Below, in pieces: positions 55,041 to 64,000 of a stretch of 64,000 bases of DNA. A program made the position numbers and the translations under genes. The first letter of the stretch is position 1, and every line of letters begins with the position of its first letter. The notes below the pieces were generated by a model. The model saw only the letters and a list, made by a program, of their open reading frames with translations, searched no databases and was not told the DNA's origin. The DNA comes from Zopfochytrium polystomum (lineage: Eukaryota > Chytridiomycota > Chytridiomycetes > Chytridiales > Chytridiaceae): contig JAIVFJ010000157.1 in assembly GCA_025765615.1 (NCBI GenBank), positions 62,001-126,000 on the forward strand, given 5' to 3'.

Positions 55041-56687
55041 TCAAATCGTCTGCTCAATCACCCACTTGACACCGTCGGCGCCGCTCCGCTTCCTCTCGTC
55101 CCTCTCCACGCCCTCCACCGTCACAACAGTCGCGCGCGTCGGCAAGCCCTTGAGCCGCACGAGGCCCTCCGGGGCAAACGCCTCGTACGCGACAACGGCC
55201 TCGCCGCCGACGGCGGCCCACACGGCCTCGGGGAACTTGCCCGGCGACGCGGTGCCGAGCACGACCGTGAACTGAGTGCCTGCGGCGCTCGGCACTGCCT
55301 CGGCGGCCGCGACGCCGACCGCTGTGTGCGGGTCCAGCACGTACCCCGTCGCGGCGTGGTACTTTGCGATCGTCGCGAGCGTCGCAGCGTCCGACGCGCG
55401 GTGCGAGGCGAACGTGGCGCGCGCCTTTGCGTGCAGGGACGCGGGCACCGTGAAGCCGGACGTCGTTGAGAGCTGCGTCATGTAGGACTTGATCGCGGCC
55501 GAGGCGGGCTGCGCGCTGCTGCTGGCGTCGGCGCTGCCGCTGGCGCCGGCGGCGAGGAAGTGCCACAGGACTCGCTCAAAGTTGGACGAGACGAGGATGT
55601 CCATGGCCGGGCTTAGCGTCATCTTAACGGCGTCCGAGGACGACGACGATGCGGCCGGTGCGGCCGCCGCCGCGACGGGCTTGGTGTAGCTGCCGGTCTC
55701 GAAGAAGCGGTGCAGGATGTCGTTCTCGTTGGTTGCGACAAGCAGCGACTCGATGGGCAGGCCCATCCGCTTTGCATAGTACCCGGCCAGCACGTCGCCA
55801 AAGTTGCCGGTCGGCACCGCGAACCTGACCTTGATCGCCTCGTCTTTGCCGGCGGCGTGGCGGGAGTGCAGCAGCAGGTACGCCTTGAAATAGTACACGG
55901 TCTGCGCGAGGATGCGCGCCCAGTTGATCGAGTTGATCGCGGCGAGGTTGTGTTTGGCGCGGAAGGCGGGGTCGGCAAAGAGCGCCTTGACAATGTCCTG
56001 GCAGTCGTCGAAGGTGGCGCCGGCGACGGCTACGTTATGGATGTTTGCGTCCAGAACCGAAGTCATCTGCAGTTCCTGCACGGGCGACACGCGGCCGCGC
56101 GGGTGCAGGATAAATGCCCGAACGGACTCACGGCCGCGAAGGCCGTAGATCGCGGCGCCGCCTGTGTCGCCTGAGGTCGCACCTAGGACAGTCAGGCGCA
56201 TGAGCGGCCGACCCGCGGCAGCGGCTGCGGCGTTGCGGCGCTTCAAAAAGTAGTCGAAAAGGTTGCCGACGACCTGCAGTGCCACGTCCTTGAAGGCGAA
56301 GGTGGGGCCGTGGAACAACTCGAGGATGTGCAGACCCTGGACGTCGTCCGAGGCAACTGGGACGACAGGCGTGACGTCAGGGTGGGTGAAGGTGGCGAAG
56401 GAGCGGGCCAAAATGTCCTGCAGGTCGGCGTCGGGGATGCCGCCATCGGTGGGGGAGGTGGCGATGAAGGGACGGAGGAGGCGGAAGGCGAGAGCGTGGA
56501 AGGAAAGTGGGGCCAGGGAGAGGATCTCTGCGTGCGAGAGGTATGGCAGGGTCGATGCGGTGTGCGAGGTGGGGTCGTCGACGTCGGGCACGTACAGGCC
56601 GCCGTCGGGGGCGAGGCCGGTGAGGACGGCGTCTTCGAACGAGACGGGCTCGTCGGAGGGCAAGCCGCGCGTGGAACGGTACTTCAT
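55041..56687 (-). CDS. THR4: Threonine synthase
   Basis: PLP enzyme converting O-phosphohomoserine to threonine, last step of threonine synthesis, cytosolic. Intronless, 548 aa, a little longer than yeast Thr4 (about 514). Start chosen at ATG 56687 because MKYRSTRG is the classic N-terminus; the open frame continues upstream without a better start. Fold II PLP signature HGPTFAFKDVALQ contains the Schiff-base Lys (Lys133). Others: APDGGLYVP, LGATSGDTGGAA (phosphate-binding loop), INSINWARILAQ, VPTGNFGDVLAGYYAK and TNENDILHRF. Two Ala/Ser-rich insertions (near 55640-55680 and 55490-55560) account for the extra length and are typical of GC-rich low-complexity expansion. Highly confident. Confidence 0.96.
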   Translation of the reverse strand: MKYRSTRGLPSDEPVSFEDAVLTGLAPDGGLYVPDVDDPTSHTASTLPYLSHAEILSLAPLSFHALAFRLLRPFIATSPTDGGIPDADLQDILARSFATFTHPDVTPVVPVASDDVQGLHILELFHGPTFAFKDVALQVVGNLFDYFLKRRNAAAAAAGRPLMRLTVLGATSGDTGGAAIYGLRGRESVRAFILHPRGRVSPVQELQMTSVLDANIHNVAVAGATFDDCQDIVKALFADPAFRAKHNLAAINSINWARILAQTVYYFKAYLLLHSRHAAGKDEAIKVRFAVPTGNFGDVLAGYYAKRMGLPIESLLVATNENDILHRFFETGSYTKPVAAAAAPAASSSSSDAVKMTLSPAMDILVSSNFERVLWHFLAAGASGSADASSSAQPASAAIKSYMTQLSTTSGFTVPASLHAKARATFASHRASDAATLATIAKYHAATGYVLDPHTAVGVAAAEAVPSAAGTQFTVVLGTASPGKFPEAVWAAVGGEAVVAYEAFAPEGLVRLKGLPTRATVVTVEGVERDERKRSGADGVKWVIEQTI

Positions 56688-58811
56688 ACTTTGACCGATG
56701 TAGGCGGCGGGGAGGGCTTCGAAGGGAGTAGAGAGAGGAAGAGTCGGGAACGAGAGGCTGATCTGGCAGCGGCTGCGATCAGCTCCCAACGACGAAAACA
56801 AGGTGTTATTGGTGAGGTGGCTGCAATCAGTCCTTTGTCTGTCTGACAGTCTGTCTGTCTTTCTCCCTCTTTCGTTCGATCTAATCTGTGTTCCAATGCC
56901 ATGTCACGGCGGGTCGGATCATTCATTCAGCTGTCATCGTCGTCAATCATCAGTCACAACGACCACCACAACCCAGCAAGACAGTGTCATCTCTCTTTCA
57001 ACTTGATACTGACGGTTTCGCCCTCGGCAGTAACAACTGGTTGTGGCCGGTTCTTATCAATGAATCTGTACCACCGACGAGTTATAAAATGATTGATGAC
57101 GCCAATTTGTTACTCTCACTCACTGGACTCGCGTTGTGATCATTCGTAATTGTCAATTTATTTTTACGTGCCCCACCGTCTTCGCCGCCGTCAAATGTGG
57201 GCCGCTTCCCTCACAGACGTCCTCTTTGCTCATCAGCTAACTCTGGATCGGCGCCACCCCTTCCAAAACAAGGACTGTTTGCGTCGAATTCACCAACAGC
57301 AACCCACTGCAGTGCCCTGCCGGTTCTCTTCCGGCCCGTTGCGTGATCGACTCGCTGCATAGGAGAGGCGCTCTTCAATGGCGACTGGCTTTTGTGATCC
57401 GAACCTCGAAGAAAAATAATCTGGATGTTCCTTGACGTGCCCCATAGTGATACAGAGAGGCAGGAATCAACCCCTCCGATGGCCCAATCCAGCGCACTTC
57501 GCCCGCCCTCGCAAAAACTTGATGGCTGAAGGCAACTAGCTGCATCCGGAGGTAGCGCTTTCAGAGCAGCTGCCAAACCCACCACCCTCCGCCCCGAAGA
57601 CAGCAAGAACAAAGAACCCACGTCGCTGGTCCCGCTCCGCCACTGCCGCGTGCGCAGCCGTCACAGCCGCGGAGACGCCCGTTACCGAATTTACCACCGA
57701 CAGCGGTAGCTGAATCAGCGGCAGCCACGTCATCCACGTTGAGCGCGGCCCTTCACTTCCTCACGGACAGGCAGCAGCTGCCTTTGCAGACAGATCAGCG
57801 CCTCGGCGGCGTCGGGCGGGAGTCGCGGCAAGTTTGGACAGTAGCGGTTCGGTCGCCCGCGGTCACGGTGGCGGGGACGCGACAAAAAAGCCTGCGGGTG
57901 TCCACCGCGGAGGGTGGGAAGATCCGCGCGGCGCGGGTATGGAAGGCGTGTCGTTGCTCGTGGAGGGGCTTGTGCGAGTTTGAAAAGGTGGGCGCTGGGT
58001 CGATCGGTTGAGTCAGTGAGTATGCATCCTGGTTCGCGCTTAGCGCTTTTCGGGTTTTGCATTTTCTCTCTCATTCCCTCCCCCTCTCTCTTTGCGTTTC
58101 TTTGCCTCCCGCTCGAACGTCCCCGAATTCCCTCCGTCGTTAAATTGTCCGTCGCGATGAGGATTGGGAAATTTGGTGTGTGAGCCTTTTCTTTTCCCTC
58201 ACCTCCTCCACTCTTTCCTCACCCGCCGCGAGTCATCATAAATAATTTCGAGAAGCTTGGCCGTACAAGTTTTTGTAGTATCAATAATACCCAAAGAACT
58301 GCAATAAGCGCAGTTCTTCTTTCGGTTGTTTTTTTGCCCAGACTAAAAGGCCCTCTTGCTACGCTCGGAAAGAATTTTGAATTTACGCTGCCGTTTCTGG
58401 CGTAGAGTTCGCCATGGTAGAGATGGACGTCCATTTGTACAAAACGCTGAGAGCGGCAGCGGCGTGGAAAGCAGCTCGCTCGCGGGCTGAACAAGGTCGG
58501 CATCGCGGCCCACTGTAAGGCGGACTGTTTGCCTGGGACGGTGCCGCGTGCGAGCATGTAAAGGAGGTGCTGTAGAGATTGCGTGTCGTACGGTCGCAAA
58601 TCCCCCCGAGTGGTCAATGAGCAAAAGGGGCAAGGGCGTCGCGCGGCGCGCTTTGGGTCTCACCGCCTTGCACGTCACCAAGCCGAGCCAAAACCTCTGA
58701 ACCAACAACAAGCACTAAACCTCGGCGCCTTGCGACGCCGTCGTCGTCACCTCAGTCAAGCCAGGGACGGGGCTGCCTCACCAACTCCAACTACCAACGA
58801 CCGTCGTACAC

Positions 58812-58843
<32 letters not shown>

Positions 58844-58977
58844 CGCCACCCTCCCCACTTGCCGCTGCTGCTGGCCAGACGGGTACAGCAGAAGGACTCA
58901 GCTGCCGCTGTGTTGAACAACGGCTGGGCGACGCTGCGCTTCGAACGATCGTCCCTCCTGTCTAGTTCACGCAAAGC
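56688..58977. other. Intergenic, no supportable gene
   Basis: Several short open frames occur (minus strand 57536-57733, 57730-58074, 58343-58711), but none shows a recognisable domain, continuous exon structure or start context. A CCG trinucleotide run lies at about 58808-58842, near the probable 5' UTR of the next gene. Confidence 0.5.
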
Positions 58978-61900
58978 ATGTCCCACGACCTCCAAACGCC
59001 GTCACCCGCGCCCGACACCTCAACCACGTCCACCACCCCTCTTCGCAGCAACAGCAATACCATCTCGTCGTCACAGCTGTTCTCTGACGTCCACCGCACA
59101 ACCGCATCGTCGTCGTCGCGATGGGGGGTCCTTCACTCTATTTCGGTACTGACCCACTTTGAGTTCACCCAAAACCTCGTACCTTTCGCTCATCACGAGC
59201 CCTGCCTAACTGTATGTCTCTAGTACTCGTCATCGGGCGCTCCTGCTCCAACCACCAGTACTTTTCCTCCGTCACCAACTTCGTCGGTGGACTCTCGTCC
59301 TCAGATCGTCAAATCTGACTCACCAGCGCCAAGATCCTCATTAGCCTGTACCCGTTGTGGTGAGCCCTTGTTGAATCATGCCGATAAGTCAATCCACGAC
59401 CCGAACCTCACGCCTCGCCGGGGAGAAGTGGAACACTGCCATAGCCAAACTTTGGGGTTCAAAGTTGCTTCGACTTCAATGCTTCTGTGCCGAAAGGTCC
59501 TTGCCAAACCAGACCTGGAAGATCGCTTTGCGTTGAGCGACGAGCCTGCACCCTCCGTTGTCGAAGACTGGTGGCATTGGTAAGTCGAATCACAATCCAT
59601 CATGGCCTCGCGTTGACATTTAACCAGGCAATGCGTTCCGTCCTTCGTACTCAAAGAGATTGGAAGAACAGACGTGCTGAAAGGGTTTGGCGCTTTGAAA
59701 CCGTCTGACCAATTTCGTGTGAGACGGGCGCTGCTTCGTGGAGAGGTTGAGGTGAGATTAGAGCGACCAGCCCGTGCCTGTGCCTTTTCCGCTCACAATT
59801 CTGAAGGAGCATGGCAGCAGTCAACCTGACGACCAACCAAGAAAAGCGGCGGCGCCAGTGGGTGGAAGCAATTTGATTCTACCTCCGCCGGTTCCAGGAT
59901 CCATATCCGATTACGAAGCTACGAATGACATTGGAGGTATAGGTGCTCAGTCAGATGACGAATCCGAGACGGAAGCAGGATGCCCGGTCGCGTTGGCAGC
60001 CAAAGCCGCCGCGGCAGCCCACAATTCGACTCATCCTCGAGCTAAAGCCACTCTTGCGAAGGAATCATCCGGTGAAAAGGAACACGACGAAACCCGAGAC
60101 TCCAGTGTAACGTCAACGCCTCTACGGCGCTCGAGCCGAAGAACGGGGAGCAAATCATACCGTGAAAGCGAAGAGGATGATCTAGACGTCGTTCAAGGAG
60201 ACGACGAAGGACTTGGAGGGAAGCGACCGCGAACTTCCGCGGAGACCCACGTCCCCGCGCCCGTTGTCGCGCCCGTCGCTTCGGCCAATCCGGAGGAGCC
60301 CGTTCGGCGCCGACGCGGAAGACCACCGAAATCGGCAACAACATGCGACTCGTCGGTGAAAGGAACAACACAGCAAAAGGCAAGGATCGCCAGACACCAC
60401 CAGCATGCAGTCGGAGTCGCAGCCGGAGCCACTGCAGGCAATAGCGGCAGTCCATGCACAGGCGCACCGACGGTCGCTCCGGCTTTCTTCAGAGCGGCTG
60501 CCGGATGGGTGATTGACAGACTCGGTGACGGCACCGGTCAGGTTCCAGCCACCACGCCAACAGACACTCCGTTGAAACGAAAGCGCGGGCGTCCGCGTAA
60601 AGTGCGCCCTGAAGAAATCGAGGCGAAAGAGAAAATGCCTGATGTGAAAGTAGAAAGCGGACTTGTTCAGGACAACGTGGAAGACTCCCCTGCGGCGTCA
60701 GCGAAGCGTCGGCGCGCTGCTGCTGCCACCTTCTCAGTTCAGAAGTTGCCATCTGATGAGAAAGCGGTTTTACAAAACGCGTTTACCGTGGATGCAAAAT
60801 CGTTCAAACACGAAGATATTAGCACACCTATCCGAGTCAAGGGCATTATTGACGTAAAGATACCGTCCAAACATACTGCATCCTTGTCAACGCCAGGTCA
60901 CGTTACAACGGCACTAACGGCAAGTATGCCGCCTCCGTCTCCGTCAAAATTGCCCGCTGTCGGTGTGGGTGGATGTAACGCTGGCGGCAAGAATACAAGC
61001 CCCACTCCGACTGCAATCCCTGGAGGAGATCGTAAGGGCAAGCGGCAGCTTTCAGATGATGCCGAAGCCGAATATGTTCCACCTAAACTCGTCCGCGCTC
61101 GAACGAGGACCTTTGTCCCTCCCCAACTGACTCGAGTTCCGTCGGTGACTGCGGATTTCGGTAAAGCTTTTGTTCCACCGCAGATTCAAAGGGTTGCTTC
61201 CGTCACTGCCGAGGCGGGCCGAGCTTGGGGTGTGCGGCGCCTGATTCCAAGTGACGATTCAAATGCTGCGCCGGCAGGACCTACCAGGGGAGGCGATGCT
61301 TCGGGATCGACTGGATCTGCCGTTAAAATGGAGCATGAGGCAACGAAGGCTGACGGTAAATTGTCCACGACCCCCTTGACTGCGGACAATGGCAAAATTG
61401 GAGGAGTACCGTCCAGCGCTGGAAAAGCCAAGTCTGCGTCGTTACCACACGTTCCTTCTGCCTCGGCCGCCCCGAGGAAAAGTGCAGCAGCGAAGGAAAG
61501 CAACGCGAACGGGCGGAAGAGCTTTCCTCTCGGGTCCCCACTTGTTCAAGGTCCACACGCGCAACCCTTACCTCTTGCGCACACGCAATCCATATCTCCA
61601 CTACAGCCTCGAAAAAACTCCTGGTTTCAACCCATCGTGATAAATGTTCCTCAAGGCCCAATACCGTCCGCCCCTACATCGCAACAGGGCTCTATTCATG
61701 TCTCACAGCGTTCTCGTGCTATCCTCTCCCAGTTAGCAAATTTATCTGGACAGCCACCACCTCCACCATCCCCATTCCCCCTGGGCCACGGTCAGCATTC
61801 GTCCTCCGCATCCGGTGGACTCGTTGGTGAGAAAGAATCGCCTTCAATCGCTCCCGTCGTCCAAAATACCCCCGCGAATGGCAGGGCGAACATCCGACGG

Positions 61901-62407
61901 CATTCCTCGTTCGAGCCCGCCTCCTCTACAATATCGAACTCTGCTTCCGGCGCTCATCGCGAAACCGCGCCGCCGCCCACTTACCGCGGCAGCCCATCCG
62001 TGACCAGCGTCGCGCCCGTGAGCGTCACGCCTGCCAGCGTCACCCACGCGAGTGTCGCGCCTGCGAGCCCAGCTGCGCCCACACCGGATCCAGCTGTCTC
62101 CGGGTTTGCCGCCAGCGGCCCCAGCGAACTGCCCAACGTGGCGCCGGTTCCGTGGAGGGTCCAGGTCGATCGGGAAGGCGGTGTGGTTGTAGTGCTGGAC
62201 GATGACCCTGCGGTCGACGACGACGGCGGCGGCGGCGACGGTGATAACCAACACTCTGTCGGCGTGAGCGAGGGGACCGCAGGGGCGGCTGTTGTGGCTG
62301 ACGGGGACGCGCAGGTTAGCGTGCCTGTCGAAAGTGCGATGCTGTCTTCGCAGTCGTCGGCGGGCCTTCCGGAGGACGACGAGTTTTCGGGGGACGAGGA
62401 GCAGTGA
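58978..62407 (+). CDS. PARP-type zinc finger / AT-hook nuclear protein
   Basis: Exons: 58978-59145, 59224-59579, 59628-59751, 59807-62407; 1082 aa, phases consistent. A further phase-compatible intron at 59360-59428 would give 1059 aa and a tighter zinc finger, so it is likely real. N-terminus Ser/Thr-rich. PARP-type zinc finger: CTRC ... LGFKV ... WWHWQC (C-x2-C...H-x2-C), then DVLKGFGALKPSDQFRVR, the characteristic helix of DNA-nick-binding PARP fingers. The rest is long and disordered. Two AT-hooks are present (RRRGRPPKS near 60310 and KRGRPRKVR near 60590). A tandem motif FVPPQLTRVPSVTA / FVPPQIQRVASVTA lies at 61110-61210, and the C-terminus is acidic (PEDDEFSGDEEQ). No PARP catalytic, ligase or phosphatase domain is visible. 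Likely DNA-break or chromatin-associated; specific role unknown. Confidence 0.8.
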
Positions 62408-63281
62408 CAGACAGTGCAGCCACATAATGTTGGGAATTAGCAGTGCGGAAAGCCTGTTTTTTTTTTTGTTTTTTTTTTTTTTTTTGTGATGATCTGAAGG
62501 GACAGTGGGATGTGCGAAATTGCGCGTAAGGGTTGCGTTCTGTGTTTGCACAAAATGGTGGAAACTGGGCAGTGGGGCCACTTCACACGAGTTGGCGATG
62601 TTTTCGTTGTTTGTTGGTTGTTTCCATTTCTTATTTACCTACCCCACCGTTATAACGTGTATTACCCTCTCTCTGGGCATGTCTTGTTCTACTTTGCTGT
62701 GTCCCTACCGTCTTTCTCTCCTATAGTGGTCCTCTGGCAAGGGCTGGCAAGAGCTGGCAAAACTTGGCTGTGAGGTCTGCAATGAACGTGGCTTCGAGTC
62801 CTTCAGCTGATTGCCAAAGTTGAAAAGTTGCTTCGAGCTGGATCCTTCGCTCCCCGCAAACGTTCCATTGGCTCCGAAGTCAGAGTCGCCACAGGTTTGG
62901 GTGACCATGTACTCCTTCCCAGCCCGCGTCCCCACAGAGAGCGCTAGGCACCCTTTTCGCAAAGGCCATCGCCACTTGGCGAGCTTTCTTCTGTGTCGCA
63001 GGCAGTTGAGGCACCAGCAAAATCGTCGAGAAAGAAGGGAACAAGAATACCAAAAGTGACGTACACCGAGAGGAAAACTTTGCGGCGGCAACGACAGCTG
63101 CCGATGTGGAAAAGACGGATGGTGCTTGAATCGCGGACGCTGACGAAAATTGCCCCATCATTGATGATGTGTTGTATTATTACTGTGTGTCACGAGCAAA
63201 GCGCGGCAACCAGAAGGGGTCTTGATGTAGCACATCCAACAAATACACCGCGCTCAAAAATGCATCACCCGCAACCTCAAA
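62408..63281. other. Intergenic
   Basis: T-runs at about 62457-62487. No gene recognised between the two convergent genes. Confidence 0.55.
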
Positions 63282-64000
63282 CTACTCCTCCTGCATCTCC
63301 ACCTCGTCCACCTCGCCCGCATCCTTGGGCCCTAGAACAAGGTCGTCCTCCTCTCCCGCGACGCGTCCGACAACCAGCGGCGCCTCGCCGCCGTCGCCGC
63401 GCAGGAGTTCGCGTACCTCGCGCGCGCTGGGGTACTCGGTCACCTTCTTGCGCAGCTCCGCCAGCGCGGGGCGCACTGCCGCGACGAGCCGCTGGACGGC
63501 GGGGAGCAGCGGGTGACGAAGCTCGACGCGGCCGCCGTGCTGCGGCTGCATCTTTTTGACCACGGCAAAGAGGCGACCGAGCTCTTCTTGGTCGCTGGAG
63601 GACTGGGCGGGTAGACAGTGGGGCGAAACAAAGCGGAGAGGTTACTTACACCCTCAACAACCATACACGTCGCAAACACACGCAAACCCTCCCCTCTCCG
63701 AATTCAGAGTCAACACCTACCATCGCCGACTTCCACTCAACCAAGTCCTGCGTCTCCTCCATATTAATATGGTCGATCAGCTTCTCCATGACCGCGTCGA
63801 CCTCCCGCAACACCTCCCCGCGCCGCGCCCCGGCCCTCAACAGCTCCGCAACGCGCCCCGCCCCGCGCTCGATCGCCACGTGCACCGTCCGCGCCTCCGC
63901 CGCCATGCCAGCGAGCCCCGACGACCGCTCCATCGCCGGGTACACCAACGCCTCCTCGGCCGCCGAGTGGCGCACCACGCACCACACCAGCTGGCCGGCC
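63282..64000 (-). CDS. Hemerythrin HHE-domain protein, 5' part outside the window
   Basis: Exons: 63721 to beyond 64000, and 63282-63602, joined in phase 0 across a GT-AG intron (63603-63720). The start lies to the right. The visible domain is a hemerythrin/HHE cation-binding four-helix bundle. VVRHSAAEEALVYPAME supplies His and Glu ligands. TVHVAIERG and LIDHINMEETQDLVEW supply further His/Glu ligands. The C-terminus is acidic (AGEVDEVEMQEE). Such proteins bind a di-iron centre and sense or store oxygen, NO or iron, probably in the cytosol. A broken inverted copy of this gene lies at 9800-10225. Confidence 0.85.

Noticed and set aside
57211..58711. Cluster of short minus-strand open frames
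   Set aside because: They change frame repeatedly and show no domain; not enough to call a pseudogene.

Overview
The window is nuclear DNA of a fungus, most likely a zoosporic (chytrid- or Blastocladiomycota-type) lineage. The fungal signs are WSC cell-wall domains, a hybrid-B-type heme peroxidase, an FTR1 iron permease, an OPT transporter, a HOS4-like ankyrin protein and an SRF-type MADS factor. The non-Dikarya signs are a PDE9-like cyclic-nucleotide phosphodiesterase and a membrane class III nucleotide cyclase. Genes are GC-rich and mostly split by short GT-AG introns of about 47-130 bases. Spacers are full of poly-A/T and dinucleotide tracts. No tRNA, rRNA, CRISPR or bacterial-type operon was found. 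Lineage is inferred from gene content only.

Layout: 0-5.3 kb, 5'-truncated HOS4-like ankyrin gene (+). 7.2-9.5 kb, secreted GH26-like hydrolase (-). 9.8-10.4 kb, a fused relic made of pieces of the two genes at opposite ends of the window (hemerythrin, HOS4-like). 11.1-13.4 kb, PDE9-like phosphodiesterase (-). 17.0-19.6 kb, OPT oligopeptide transporter (-). 20.2-22.5 kb, six-WSC-domain secreted protein (-). 22.5-25 kb, AT-richer island with a tRNA-like repeat and a lone chromodomain ORF. 25.0-26.1 kb, GNAT acetyltransferase (-). 27.5-29.9 kb, serine carboxypeptidase (-). 30.7-32.5 kb, two-TM membrane protein of unknown function (-). 32.8-33.6 kb, glutathione S-transferase (-). 35.0-41.3 kb, divergent iron-related pair: a heme-peroxidase/Fet3-like fusion (-) and FTR1 (+). 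43.6-46.3 kb, Q-rich MADS-box factor (+). 48.6-49.9 kb, double SnoaL-like secreted protein (-). 50.5-52.6 kb, LRR-like protein (+). 52.7-54.4 kb, class III nucleotide cyclase (-). 55.0-56.7 kb, threonine synthase (-). 59.0-62.4 kb, PARP-zinc-finger/AT-hook nuclear protein (+). 63.3-64.0 kb, 3' part of a hemerythrin-domain gene (-).

Most striking locus: 35026-41267. One gene with eight phase-compatible exons joins a complete-looking heme peroxidase to a Fet3-like multicopper-oxidase fold and a C-terminal membrane anchor. The oxidase fold has lost the type-1 copper Cys and most trinuclear-site His residues, but keeps the Glu that in yeast Fet3p binds iron. It is divergent from FTR1, whose usual partner is an active Fet3. 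This suggests, as inference, an iron-uptake pair in which a heme peroxidase has replaced copper ferroxidase chemistry.

Three genes (HOS4-like, LRR, cyclase) are broken by single-base length differences, mostly at short homopolymers, while neighbours with up to ten exons are intact. These may be assembly indels or real decay; reads or RNA would decide.
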